Positions 1-8,261 of a DNA stretch of 64,000 nt are shown one piece after another. A program made the translations under genes and the position numbers. Position 1 is the first letter of the stretch; every line of letters begins with the position of its first letter. Below the pieces are notes generated by a model. The model ran no database searches. It was not told the origin of the DNA and saw only the letters and a list, made by a program, of their open reading frames with translations. This stretch comes from Planctomycetota bacterium (GTDB lineage: Bacteria > Planctomycetota > Planctomycetia > Gemmatales > Gemmataceae): positions 1 to 64,000 of the forward strand of contig JAIOPV010000195.1 in NCBI GenBank assembly GCA_021413735.1. Direction: 5' to 3'.

Positions 1-141
1 GAGCATCTTCGAGTACATCGAGACGTTTTACAACCGCGTTCGGCGACACTCAACGCTGGGGTACGTTGCCCCGGCTGAGTATGAACGGACGCACAACCCG
101 ATTCACCGCTAAACGCTGTCCACTATCCGTGGGGAACTCCA
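1..141 (+). mobile_element. Right end of an IS3-family insertion sequence
   Basis: The first 112 bases encode the C-terminus of an IS3-type transposase. After its stop, the stretch at about 115-141 (TGTCCACTATCCGTGGGG then AACTCCA) resembles the right terminal inverted repeat found just after orfB in IS3/IS150-group elements. The left end lies outside the window, so the boundary at 141 is inferred from family habit and no target-site duplication can be checked. Confidence 0.6.
2..112 (+). CDS. IS3-family transposase OrfB, C-terminal fragment (cut by window edge)
   Basis: The 36 visible residues contain [17 protein letters not shown] followed by APAEYE. This is the conserved end of the rve integrase core of IS3-group transposases, just beyond the third acidic catalytic residue. 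The enzyme would catalyse copy-and-paste transposition of the element. The N-terminal part and the DDE residues are off-window, so I cannot tell whether the gene is intact. It lies beside an integrase-bearing region, which fits a hotspot of accessory DNA. Confidence 0.8.
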   Translation, partial: SIFEYIETFYNRVRRHSTLGYVAPAEYERTHNPIHR

Positions 142-312
142 GGCAGTGGGGCAACACTCATGTCGTCAGCCTTCTTGTGAATACAGCAGCATTCACCCGA
201 TTGCCTCATAACGATCTTGGTGAGCCGGGCGCGCAGCCGTGAAACGCTCATCTGGTTTTCTCGGTTTGGTTGATGATTCGTAGTTCAAGTTCTGCGGCGT
301 GAGAACACATCT

Positions 313-639
313 CTACACGCTCGCCATCGCCCGCAGCGTTGCCATCTCGGCAGGCGTCAGGAGCAGGTTGTCGCGTTCCCATGCGTCTTGCTGGGCCCGC
401 GCCCACGGGTTCGCGTCGCAATGCGCTTGGTGTTCTGGGCCGAGCGTCACAAGGCAGACGTTCAGCAATGAGGCAGCCGTCACATGCTCGAAGTTGGTAA
501 AGTCGAGATCGCCAACGCGGAAGGTTCCGGCAATCATCCCGCGAATGAATTCCGTGAGCGATCCCGTGGGAATGTGAGTCTGTCGGCGCGGTTCCGGGAT
601 GTGTTCGTAGAGTCGTTGCACCCGCTTCGTTAGTCGCAT
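313..639 (-). CDS. Small hypothetical protein of the integrase-linked gene set
   Basis: 108 aa if translation begins at the MRLTKRVQRLYEH methionine. That ATG overlaps the end of the upstream gene by 10 bases, which suggests translational coupling. An in-frame upstream methionine (696) would add 19 residues lying entirely inside the upstream gene, so I prefer the shorter start. I recognise no domain. The protein is soluble, rich in Arg and His at the start, with a Thr/Phe/Asp-rich middle. It is the last gene of a tightly packed minus-strand trio downstream of a tyrosine recombinase and is probably cargo of the same element. Confidence 0.55.
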   Translation of the reverse strand: MRLTKRVQRLYEHIPEPRRQTHIPTGSLTEFIRGMIAGTFRVGDLDFTNFEHVTAASLLNVCLVTLGPEHQAHCDANPWARAQQDAWERDNLLLTPAEMATLRAMASV

Positions 640-1100
640 TTCTCGGCCTCGCTTCCGGGTTGATGCGACGCGGCGAAACTCGTTCGTCCGCGGCATGCGG
701 GACAGTTGGGGAACGCAATAACGGTTGATGGTGGGTTCGGGTCATTCGCCCACGTTGAGAAGATTGGCACGCCCAAGCCACACCTTTCGCAATGGTGCCC
801 CATCCAGTACGCACGCGGTGGGGCGATCATCCACTCCACCAGTGAGCGTGGCAGTCGATAGTCGGGATTCGCTGGCCGTGCCCAGCGTGCGAACGGGCAC
901 CCGAGCCAGAGTATGAGCGTTTCCACAACGAGCGGATCAGTGTCGAGAAGTGTACCCATCGTCGCTTGCAGATCGAGCGGAACGTGTCTCAACAGTTCAT
1001 TTCGCTGACGACGAATATCTTCGGGAGTTGGTCGCGACTTCGCTCCGGGGCGGACTTCTACCCGTGCAGTAAGCGACTTGATCCGGGTTGCCAACCTCAT
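630..1100 (-). CDS. Hypothetical protein with a C-terminal four-cysteine zinc ribbon
   Basis: 156 aa. The N-terminus (MRLATRIKSLTARVEV) is basic. The C-terminal half has two CxxC knuckles, HHCERC and NCPAC, separated by about 24 residues, which is the spacing of a zinc ribbon. The middle is hydrophobic and aromatic (ETLILWLGCPFARWARP). Its start overlaps the stop of the preceding gene by 4 bases (ATGA), so the two are probably translated together. Function is unknown. Zinc ribbons of this type often bind nucleic acid, but that is only an inference. It belongs to the integrase-linked gene set. Confidence 0.6.
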   Translation of the reverse strand: MRLATRIKSLTARVEVRPGAKSRPTPEDIRRQRNELLRHVPLDLQATMGTLLDTDPLVVETLILWLGCPFARWARPANPDYRLPRSLVEWMIAPPRAYWMGHHCERCGLGVPIFSTWANDPNPPSTVIAFPNCPACRGRTSFAASHQPGSEAEKCD

Positions 1101-1474
1101 GCTTGCTCCTCTTTGGAGACTCGCCGTTCCAACTCTTCGACCTGTTTCTGCAAGTCCGATAGTTCCGTTACCTTCACGGCTTGGTCGAGCAATTTAACGG
1201 CAGCCCCGAGCCGAATGCGTGCGTCAGGGTCAGAGAGAAGCGAGCGCAAAACGTCGGCTGCCTCACCCATCGCGGCAACCAACTGACCTGCGGCAGCGCG
1301 GACCATTTCACCGCGAAGGGCGGAAACCTGCGCCGCGAACGCGGAATCGGTCAGCCGACGAAACGCCGTTCTCTCGGCGATGCCCGCAGAGATAGCCGCA
1401 TCCTTGACGGTCTTCCCCGCTGCCAGTTCCGCAGCGAGTCGTTCATCAGCGCCAGTCCTGCCACGACCTGCCAT
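1097..1474 (-). CDS. Helix-turn-helix protein resembling small terminase or phage regulators
   Basis: 125 aa. Residues about 10-45 (AAELAAGKTVKDAAISAGI then AERTAFRRL) form a helix-turn-helix of the kind seen in phage small terminase subunits and transposon regulators. The middle is Ala/Leu-rich helical, and the last 25 residues (LQKQVEELERRVSKEEQ) make a short coiled coil suited to dimerisation. It heads an overlapping three-gene set and is preceded by a perfect hairpin at 1494-1520 that could be its operator. DNA binding is inferred from the helix-turn-helix, and the target is unknown. Confidence 0.6.
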   Translation of the reverse strand: MAGRGRTGADERLAAELAAGKTVKDAAISAGIAERTAFRRLTDSAFAAQVSALRGEMVRAAAGQLVAAMGEAADVLRSLLSDPDARIRLGAAVKLLDQAVKVTELSDLQKQVEELERRVSKEEQA

Positions 1475-1493
1475 GAGGTGACTCCAAAGGGGT

Positions 1494-1520
1494 CGCTATC
1501 CGAGTGGTGCTCGGATAGCG
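1494..1520. promoter_or_regulatory. Perfect 11-bp hairpin between integrase and HTH gene
   Basis: CGCTATCCGAG at 1494-1504 pairs perfectly with CTCGGATAGCG at 1510-1520 across a 5-base loop. It sits 20 bases upstream of the helix-turn-helix gene and 55 bases downstream of the integrase stop, both on the minus strand. There is no T-run after it on the minus strand, so an operator or a factor-dependent terminator is as likely as an intrinsic terminator. Confidence 0.4.
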
Positions 1521-1574
1521 GTCTTGATCGACGGGGATGTATTTCAAGGGATTCAAGGGACGGGTTTCGGGGAA

Positions 1575-2642
1575 TCACGCCGGAATCGCTGTGGGTGGTT
1601 CGTTCGGGGTCTCGGGTTTGGCAGCAGGGCGAACCATCGCGGCAGCGTTGCGCAGAACGCCAGCCTGAGAAGTCAGGTGCGAATAGTGCCGGTGCAACAT
1701 CTGTGTTGAGCCATGCCCCAGCAAAGCGGCAACCTGAGCATCGGGCAATCCGTTCACCAACCCATCCGTCGCGAACGTGTGACGATAGCCGTAAGCGATC
1801 GCTTTCACCCCGGTCAGTTTTCGGAGCCGGCGCATACCCTCCATGATGGCCCGAGCCGTCCAGGGCTTGCCTCCACGACTTCTGAGCAGTGATCCGTCGG
1901 GGTGCTTCTCGACCAGCAGTTTCAGTTCCTCGACCAGATCGGGAGTCAGGAAGATGAGCCGCGGTCGGCCGGTATGGTCGGCTTTGTGTTCGTTCAACCG
2001 CACCAACCCCGCGTCGGGGTAGAAGTTCGTGGCGCTGATGCGGGCGATTTCCCCGGGTCGGCAACCAGTGCCGTGGAGGAGTCGCAGGACGAACCGAAAC
2101 CCAGCGCTTGCCGCGTTGATGAGTTTCGCGTGATCCTCGGCGCTGATGACTGTCGTTTCCGAACGGCTTCGCGATTTGGGCCTGGTGACACGCTCGACGG
2201 GGTTGTGTTCCAGCCATCCGTTCCGAACGCCCCAACCCAGACAGGCGGACACCGAACGCAAGCGAATGCCCTTCGTGGTTTCGGATACTCCGAGTTTGGC
2301 CAGCCAGCGAGAAACATCTGCGGGGATGAGGCGGTCGAGAGATGAACTGCCGAGTGATTCGCCGAACCCGTCGAGGTGATGGCGATACATACCGAGCGTT
2401 GCAGCCTTCAGCCGAGTTGTGGCGTCTGCGAGGAATGCGTCGATCAGATCGCGAACTGTGGTAACTGTGGGTTTGGGCTTCTTCTCAGCCGGGCCATCCG
2501 CCATGAGTTTGTAGAACGCTTCTTGCGCCAATTTCCGGTTGTTCTTACCCCTGATCCCGAGTGAAACAGACCGGCCCCCGATGGTTGCATACCATGCGTC
2601 CTTGCCGCTCCGATACCACGCCCCGTTGTTCGCTCTGGACAT
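1575..2642 (-). CDS. Tyrosine recombinase / phage-type integrase
   Basis: 355 aa, usual length for the family. The N-terminus (about 5-50) looks like an arm-binding domain, residues 60-150 are the SAM-like core-binding domain, and 165-325 the catalytic domain. Visible catalytic residues are Arg195 (GCRPGEI), Lys220 candidate (NEHKADH), Arg287 (YGYRHTF), His310 (LLGHGS) and nucleophile Tyr320 (HRHYSHL). The box II histidine of HxxR is replaced by Tyr284. The start codon lies about 80 bases from a tRNA-Leu gene on the other strand, the classic arrangement for an integrase at its attachment site. It probably mobilised the small genes at 313-1474. Confidence 0.92.
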   Translation of the reverse strand: MSRANNGAWYRSGKDAWYATIGGRSVSLGIRGKNNRKLAQEAFYKLMADGPAEKKPKPTVTTVRDLIDAFLADATTRLKAATLGMYRHHLDGFGESLGSSSLDRLIPADVSRWLAKLGVSETTKGIRLRSVSACLGWGVRNGWLEHNPVERVTRPKSRSRSETTVISAEDHAKLINAASAGFRFVLRLLHGTGCRPGEIARISATNFYPDAGLVRLNEHKADHTGRPRLIFLTPDLVEELKLLVEKHPDGSLLRSRGGKPWTARAIMEGMRRLRKLTGVKAIAYGYRHTFATDGLVNGLPDAQVAALLGHGSTQMLHRHYSHLTSQAGVLRNAAAMVRPAAKPETPNEPPTAIPA

Positions 2643-2719
2643 CGCCGGTGACCCCGGCGGCGTGAATTCACTGCCCTATTCACTGCCCTGTGCAGTGATG
2701 GGCTGACCGAAATGCTTAA

Positions 2720-2803
2720 AATCCAGTGGCGGAATTGGCAGACGCACTGGACTTAGGATCCAGCGGGAGCAATCCCATGGGGGTTCAACTCCCCCCTCTC
2801 GCA
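2720..2803 (+). tRNA. tRNA-Leu(UAG) with a non-pairing 5' acceptor strand (probable attachment-site copy)
   Basis: The D-arm, anticodon stem (CTGGA/TCCAG) with loop CTTAGGA (anticodon TAG at 2754-2756), long variable arm and T-arm (GGGGG TTCAACT CCCCC) are all intact. The 3' acceptor strand CTCTCGC plus discriminator A is present. The seven bases before the D-arm (AATCCAG) pair with it at only two positions, where GCGAGAG would be expected. No CCA is encoded. The gene therefore looks recombined at its 5' end by the adjacent integrase and is probably non-functional, unless the cell tolerates the broken stem. Confidence 0.75.
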
Positions 2804-2805
2804 CT

Positions 2806-3105
2806 CAAATCCCACAAGCACTTACACAACGCTTACCGCTCCCTCGCGGTCACGGCTCGCCAAACCTCGGAACCCTCATTCCAAACCGTGCGGACGATTA
2901 TCGGCCAGTCCGGGATACCGGGTTGGCGGACAATGTCGTCGTTCAGCACACACCACCGCTGACAATCACGCCCATCGCCAGCTTCTCCTTGCCGGGCACG
3001 CCTGAGATTCATCTCGGCACGTTTTGTATTTGAGCCGAACGCGGCGCGCTGGTTGCTGCTGTTACACCTGCCCATTGACCAGCCAATTCCCACGGAGAAC
3101 TCATC
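2806..3105. other. 300-base gene-free stretch after the tRNA, with a copy of a dispersed motif
   Basis: No convincing gene is seen. 2836-2864 (CCGCTCCCTCGCGGTCACGG then CTCGCCAAAC) is nearly identical to 14169-14199 (CCGCTCCCTGGCGGTCGCGG then CTCGCCAAAC), a short dispersed repeat. The last 15 bases carry the ribosome-binding site (CGGAG) of the gene at 3106. Confidence 0.5.
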
Positions 3106-3414
3106 ATGCCACGCGGCGACAAGTCGAAATACACCGACAAACAGAAACGCAAGGCTGAGCACATTGCCGACAGCTACGAGGAACGCGGCACCCCTGAGAG
3201 TGAGGCGAAGCGGCGTGCCTGGGCGACGGTCAACAAGGAATCCGGTGGCGGGAAGAAGTCGGGGAGCGGGCGCGGCAAGCCGGAGTCCCACGCATCCAGC
3301 GAGAAGGGCGGACGCACGGGAGGCGCTGCGTCGGCCTCACGAACCGCAGCGGAACGGTCGGCATCAGCCAAGAAAGCGGCCGCAACCCGCAAGCGGAACA
3401 AGGCCCACGCCTGA
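3106..3414 (+). CDS. Small basic plasmid-stabilization-like protein
   Basis: 102 aa, strongly basic. The opening MPRGDKSKYTDKQKRKAEHI and the following motif RAWATVNK then SGGGKKSGSGRG match a family widely labelled plasmid stabilization protein, although its biochemical role is unproven. The C-terminus is Ala/Lys/Arg low complexity (ASAKKAAATRKRNKAHA), like histone H1-type tails, which suggests nucleic-acid binding. A good Shine-Dalgarno (GGAG, about 10 bases upstream) supports the start. It opens the island that follows the tRNA and is read in the same direction as the kinase downstream. Confidence 0.75.
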   Translation: MPRGDKSKYTDKQKRKAEHIADSYEERGTPESEAKRRAWATVNKESGGGKKSGSGRGKPESHASSEKGGRTGGAASASRTAAERSASAKKAAATRKRNKAHA

Positions 3415-3538
3415 CACGGTCAGCCGCGGCTACCCAGGTGCCACTCCAAAAGTGGCATCAGCCAAACTAAGATACGCCCGCACGGCTTCCTCGCTTTTAT
3501 GGCGTTGTAACCGTTCGAGTACACAGGACGGGCTCGTC

Positions 3539-6500
3539 ATGGCAGAAGCGGACACGACGACTCCCAACAACGCAGAACGCCAACCCGCCCAGGAGCCAAA
3601 TCGACAGGCACAGCCGGTTGATGGCGAGCAACCGCCCCGCCTCCCGTTCGCGGTCGTCGGAATCGGCGCTTCCGCGGGCGGCCTGGAGGCCGTCGGTGAG
3701 TTTCTCGATGCCATGCCGACCGACAGCGGAATGGCCTTAGTGCTGATCCAGCACCTGCCACCGGAACACAATAGCATGATGGCCGAGATCCTCGGCCGCC
3801 GCACGAGCATGCCGGTCAGGCAGGTCGAGGACGGCATGGCGATCGAGGCGAACAGCGTCTACGTCATCCGCCCCGGGCACGTCCTGACCATCCGCGATGG
3901 CCGGTTACGTCTGGGACCACGGCTCGGCACCAGGCGTGCCGCCAACCGCCCGGTCGATGACTTCTTCAAGAGTCTGGCTGAAGAACAGCGTGAGCGAGCG
4001 ATCGCCGTCGTGTTGAGCGGGATGGGGTCGAACGGCACCGCCGGCGCTCAGGCGATCAAGGCTGTCGGCGGTCTCTGCGTCGCCCAGGATCCAGAGACGG
4101 CTCAGTTCCCAAGCATGCCGCGACACTTGATTGACGCGGGCTACGCCGACCAGATCGCCAGCCCGGCCGACCTCCCCGCCATTCTCCTCGGTTATGCCAG
4201 CCACCCTTACGCCAGCGGCGGCCGCGAGGCCGATGCCGATGCAGTGCTCCGGCGCGAGCGGCAGCACGTGAGTGAGGTTCTGGCAGTCGTTCGCGCCCGA
4301 ACCCGCCAGGACTTCGCCGGTTACAAGAAGCCGACCGTGCTTCGCCGCATCCAGCGGCGGATGGGCCTGACCCGCACCGAGAACGTGGGCGAGTATGCCA
4401 GGCTCGTGCGACAGACCCCCGCCGAAGCGACAGCTCTGGCCGACGATCTCCTGATTCACGTCACCGGGTTTTTCCGTGATCCGGATGCGTGGGAGTCGCT
4501 GCGCCAGTGCGCTATCGCTCCACTGATCGCCACCCGTGAGTCGGGCGGATCAGTCCGCGGGTGGGTGACCGCGTGCTCCAGCGGCGAAGAGGCGTACACC
4601 CTGGCCAGGCTGCTGAGGGAAGAGGCCGAACGGGCCGGCAAGTTGCTCGACATCAAGGTGTTCGCCACCGACCTCGCCGAGCGAGCGCTCGACCACGCCC
4701 GCGAGGGCGTCTACCCTGGCGGGATCGAAAGCGAGATCACCCCTGAGCGGTTGGAGCGATTCTTCACTCCGGGCGACGAGGTGTATCACGTCCGGCCGGA
4801 ACTCCGCGACCGGGTCGTGTTCGCGTCGCAGAACATTCTCCAGGACCCGCCGTTCAGTCGAATCGATATCGCCTCCTGCCGCAATCTGCTCATCTACCTG
4901 GAGCCGGAGATGCAGCAGCGGGTGCTGGGTCTGTTGCACTTCGGGCTGCGTGAAGGCGGTACTCTGTTCCTGGGCTCGGCCGAAACGGTCGCCGGGGCAG
5001 ACGACTTGTTCGAGCCGATCGATAAGAAATCGCGGATCTTTCGGCGGGTGGGCCCGACACGGCATGGGTCGGTCGAGTTCCCGCTCCCGCACTCCCACCT
5101 CTCAACTGGTGTTGAAGGCACCGGTGGCCGGGTCGGGATTCCGTCGCGGCCGGTGTTCAAACGTCGAGAAGGTGCCCGGCCTCCCGTCGAATACCTCACC
5201 CATCGCACGCTTCTGGATGCCCACACTCCGCCAGCCGTGACGGTGGACCGCGATGGTCGCATCCTGTACTACCACGGTGACACACGGCCGTTTCTCCAGC
5301 AACTCTCCGGTGAGCCGACCCGCGACCTGATGATTCTGTGCCAGGACGGCGTCCGTGGTGCGGTGCGGGTGGCGTTGCACCAGGCGGCAGCTCAGAACGC
5401 GCGGACCACGGCGGACGACGGGTGGATTGAACCTGAACCCGGACGCCGCGTGCGGGTCTCGGTCACCATCTCGCCTGCTTTGCCCGACCCGGATGGCACG
5501 GGAGGCGCGGGTGACTGGTTCGTTGTCAGCTTTACCGAGCGTGGGGAATTGCTGAAGCCTCTTCCGCCCGAGACGGACCTGGGCGACGAGACACGGCGAC
5601 TTCGGGCCGAACTGCGGACCACAATTGAGGAGTTGCAGACGAGCAACGAGGAGTTGAAGGCGTCCAACGAAGAGGTGATGAGCATCAACGAGGAACTCCA
5701 GAGCGCCAACGAGGAACTGGAGACGAGCAAGGAGGAAATGCAGTCACTCAACGAGGAGTTGACCACGGTCAACGGCCAACTCCGTGGCAAGATGGACGAG
5801 TATGCGGCCGCCAGCAGCGACCTCACGAGCTTGTTGGCCAGCACCGACATCGCTGTGCTGTTCCTCGACACCGCATTCCGCATCCGTCGATTCACGCCAG
5901 CCGTCCGCGATCTGGTGGACCTGATTGTCGGCGACGTCGGGCGGCCACTCTCGGCTCTGGCTCGCAAGTTCGACGATCCACGGCTGGACGACGACACACG
6001 GGCGGTGCTCGAACGCCTGTCCCCGATCGAGCGTGAAGTTGCGGCGGCCGACGGACGGCACTACCTGCGCCGGGTGACCCCCTACCGCACGACGGACAAT
6101 CGGATCGATGGGGTGGTGGTGACGTTCGTGGACATCACCGCCCGACTTCGAACCGAGGCGGCGCTGCGGGTGAGCGAGGAGCGACTGCGGCTGAGCCTGG
6201 AAAGCGCGACCGACTACGCCATCCTGACGCTCGATCCAGACCGTGTCGTGACCAGTTGGAGTCCGGGGGCAGAGGCTCTCTTCGGATATGTGGCAGCGGA
6301 GATCGTCGGCTGGTCGGCGGATCGACTGTTCACCCCCGAGGACCGGGCGGCCGGTGTACCGGTTTCGGAAATCGAGCAGGCCAAACTCGCAGGTCGTGCG
6401 GCTGATGAGCGGTGGCACATCCGTAAGGATGGGACACGGTTCTACGCTTCCGGAGTGCTCACGCCGCTGGGCGACCTCAATCGCGGGTGTGTGAAAGTCC

Positions 6501-7297
6501 TCCGCGATCTGACCGAGCGCAAGCGAGCGGAAGACGAGTTGCGGGCCGCACGCGACGAGTTGGAGACGCGAGTGATGGAGCGAACGGCCGAACTGACGGC
6601 GGCACTGGAGTCGCTGGAGGCGGAAATGTCCCGGCGGCGGGATTTAGCCCAGCGACTGGTGACCGCGTCGGAGGCGGAACGGCGGCGGGTGGCCCGCGAC
6701 CTTCACGATACCGTCGGTCAGACGCTCACTGGACTGGCCCTTGCGGTCGCGGGGGTGGCGAGTATCGGCCAGTTGCCAGAGGCGGTTACCGATAGGCTGG
6801 ATCAAGTTCAGCGGCTGGCCGACTCGCTGGGTCGTGAACTGCATGAGGTGTCGTTGCGGTTGCGGCCGACGGCTCTGGATGACATCGGATTGGAGACCGC
6901 GGTGCGGGCGCTGGTCGAGGAGTGGGCGCAGCGGACCGGGGTCTCGGTGGAATTCACAGCAACGGTCGATGGACGGTTCCCGTCTGAGGTGGAGACGGCT
7001 CTGTATCGCGTGGTCCAGGAGGCATTGACCAACATCACCAAGCACGCCGCAGCGTCTCGGGCGTCGGTCGTCCTGGGGCGGCGTGACTCCGAGGCTGTCG
7101 TCGTGATCGAGGACGGCGGCACCGGGTTCGATCCCCAGGCCGTGTTCGCTCCAACCCTGGGCCGCCGTGGCGGTCTCGGCTTGGCCGGGATGCGTGAGCG
7201 GGTGACGCTTCTCGGCGGTGCGGTGGAAATCGAGTCCGAGCCTGGCCGTGGCACCACCGTCATCGCCCGCATCCCGCTCGAAAGCGGTTCTCAGTGA
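3539..7297 (+). CDS. Hybrid CheB-CheR-PAS histidine kinase
   Basis: 1252 aa. CheB-type methylesterase domain at about 36-225, with Ser45 (GIGASAGG) and His72 (IQHLPP). The usual catalytic Asp is Asn165 (GMGSNGTAG). CheR methyltransferase at about 240-520 (HVTGFFRDPDAWE, WVTACSSGEEAYTLA, SCRNLLIYLE). A long heptad coiled coil (repeats of NEEL/NEEV) follows at about 680-760, then two PAS domains, then HisKA_3 with phosphoacceptor His1056 (ARDLHDTVGQ) and an HATPase_c domain (GGLGLAGMRERV). No membrane segment is evident, so it is a cytoplasmic NarL-type kinase. The start at 3539 follows AGGACGGG and begins just before the CheB fold. Partner: the LuxR-type regulator at 7575. Confidence 0.93.
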   Translation: MAEADTTTPNNAERQPAQEPNRQAQPVDGEQPPRLPFAVVGIGASAGGLEAVGEFLDAMPTDSGMALVLIQHLPPEHNSMMAEILGRRTSMPVRQVEDGMAIEANSVYVIRPGHVLTIRDGRLRLGPRLGTRRAANRPVDDFFKSLAEEQRERAIAVVLSGMGSNGTAGAQAIKAVGGLCVAQDPETAQFPSMPRHLIDAGYADQIASPADLPAILLGYASHPYASGGREADADAVLRRERQHVSEVLAVVRARTRQDFAGYKKPTVLRRIQRRMGLTRTENVGEYARLVRQTPAEATALADDLLIHVTGFFRDPDAWESLRQCAIAPLIATRESGGSVRGWVTACSSGEEAYTLARLLREEAERAGKLLDIKVFATDLAERALDHAREGVYPGGIESEITPERLERFFTPGDEVYHVRPELRDRVVFASQNILQDPPFSRIDIASCRNLLIYLEPEMQQRVLGLLHFGLREGGTLFLGSAETVAGADDLFEPIDKKSRIFRRVGPTRHGSVEFPLPHSHLSTGVEGTGGRVGIPSRPVFKRREGARPPVEYLTHRTLLDAHTPPAVTVDRDGRILYYHGDTRPFLQQLSGEPTRDLMILCQDGVRGAVRVALHQAAAQNARTTADDGWIEPEPGRRVRVSVTISPALPDPDGTGGAGDWFVVSFTERGELLKPLPPETDLGDETRRLRAELRTTIEELQTSNEELKASNEEVMSINEELQSANEELETSKEEMQSLNEELTTVNGQLRGKMDEYAAASSDLTSLLASTDIAVLFLDTAFRIRRFTPAVRDLVDLIVGDVGRPLSALARKFDDPRLDDDTRAVLERLSPIEREVAAADGRHYLRRVTPYRTTDNRIDGVVVTFVDITARLRTEAALRVSEERLRLSLESATDYAILTLDPDRVVTSWSPGAEALFGYVAAEIVGWSADRLFTPEDRAAGVPVSEIEQAKLAGRAADERWHIRKDGTRFYASGVLTPLGDLNRGCVKVLRDLTERKRAEDELRAARDELETRVMERTAELTAALESLEAEMSRRRDLAQRLVTASEAERRRVARDLHDTVGQTLTGLALAVAGVASIGQLPEAVTDRLDQVQRLADSLGRELHEVSLRLRPTALDDIGLETAVRALVEEWAQRTGVSVEFTATVDGRFPSEVETALYRVVQEALTNITKHAAASRASVVLGRRDSEAVVVIEDGGTGFDPQAVFAPTLGRRGGLGLAGMRERVTLLGGAVEIESEPGRGTTVIARIPLESGSQ

Positions 7298-7326
7298 CGC
7301 CGCTGCTTTATTGAATTGATAGGCGT

Positions 7327-7419
7327 TTGTGAGCGTCGAGCCGTCAGGCCGACGGTGGTTTTCGCTCGACCGACGGTTGTGTTAATCACACCGTCGAGCT
7401 TACGCTTCGACGCTCACAA
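7327..7419. repeat. 13-bp perfect inverted repeat flanking a GCCGTC palindrome
   Basis: TTGTGAGCGTCGA at 7327-7339 is the exact inverse complement of 7407-7419. Inside lies GCCGTCAGGCCGACGG, another near-palindrome. It separates the kinase from its regulator and looks like a dispersed palindromic element or a processing or attenuation site rather than a gene. Confidence 0.5.
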
Positions 7420-7574
7420 TGGTTTCAACACCGCATGACGCCCACTCCAGCATTGATGCGTCGGGTTGGCGGCGTGTCAGGAAAATCCCGACGCCATTCA
7501 ACCCGGCGAGCCGTAAGGCACGAATACCCATGCCCGTTCTCGGTGAACGCACCGAGTCAACTGAGGAGGGTTCT

Positions 7575-8222
7575 GTGAGTGATATCCGTATACTCCTGGC
7601 CGATGACCACGCAGTCGTTCGGGAAGGGCTCAAGTCGCTCATCAACGCGCACTCGGGGATGAAGGTGGTCGGTGAGGCGGCTGACGGACTGGAGGCGGTT
7701 AAGCTCGCGGCCGAACTCGACCCCGATGTCGTGGTGGTGGATGTGTCCATGCCAGCGCTCAACGGCGCGCAGGTGACGACTCGACTGCGTGAAATGCGAC
7801 CGGACCGCAAGGTGCTGGCGCTGACCGTACACGAAGACGTGGGGTACCTTCGTCTACTCCTGGAAGCGGGTGCGGTTGGGTACGTCCTGAAGCGGGCAGC
7901 GGTTTCCGAGTTGGTGCAAGCCATTCGTGTCGTGGCAGAGGGTAAAACCTATCTCGATCCAACCGTGGCAGGCAACGTTGTGGGAGGATTCGTCAACTCC
8001 CCACTCGAACAAGAGTGCACGGCCGAGTTGAGTGAGAGGGAGACGGAGGTACTCCAGTTGATTGCCCTGGGGTACTCGAACAAGGAGATCGGATCTCGGT
8101 TGAAGCTCTCCGTGAAGACGGTTGAGACGTACAAGACGCGGTCGATGGAGAAACTCGGTCTGCATGGTCGAGTGGACATTGTGCAGTATGCCGCACGTCG
8201 GGGCTGGCTCAAAACCGCTTAA
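7575..8222 (+). CDS. NarL/LuxR-family response regulator
   Basis: 215 aa. Receiver domain 1-120 with the acidic pair Asp10/Asp11, phosphoacceptor Asp56 (VVVVDVSMPALNG) and the conserved Lys (YVLKRAA). GerE-type helix-turn-helix at about 150-210 (LSERETEVLQLIALGYSNKE, VKTVETYKTRSMEKL). I chose the GTG at 7575 because GAGGAGGG lies 5 bases upstream and the next residues open directly into the receiver fold. An in-frame ATG upstream would add an unrelated leader. It is almost certainly phosphorylated by the HisKA_3 kinase immediately upstream, a standard NarL-type pairing, and acts as a transcription factor. Confidence 0.93.
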   Translation: MSDIRILLADDHAVVREGLKSLINAHSGMKVVGEAADGLEAVKLAAELDPDVVVVDVSMPALNGAQVTTRLREMRPDRKVLALTVHEDVGYLRLLLEAGAVGYVLKRAAVSELVQAIRVVAEGKTYLDPTVAGNVVGGFVNSPLEQECTAELSERETEVLQLIALGYSNKEIGSRLKLSVKTVETYKTRSMEKLGLHGRVDIVQYAARRGWLKTA

Positions 8223-8261
8223 GCCAAACGGACGGCATTCATCCGACGCAAGCCAACGGGA

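Noticed and set aside
1351-2235. Long minus-strand frame overlapping the integrase
   Set aside because: It is in a different frame of the integrase gene, with Arg/Ser-rich composition typical of a shadow in GC-rich DNA.
2726-2962. Open frame starting inside the tRNA (MAELADALDLGSSG...)
   Set aside because: This is the well-known false translation of a tRNA-Leu; the frame simply reads through the tRNA into non-coding DNA.
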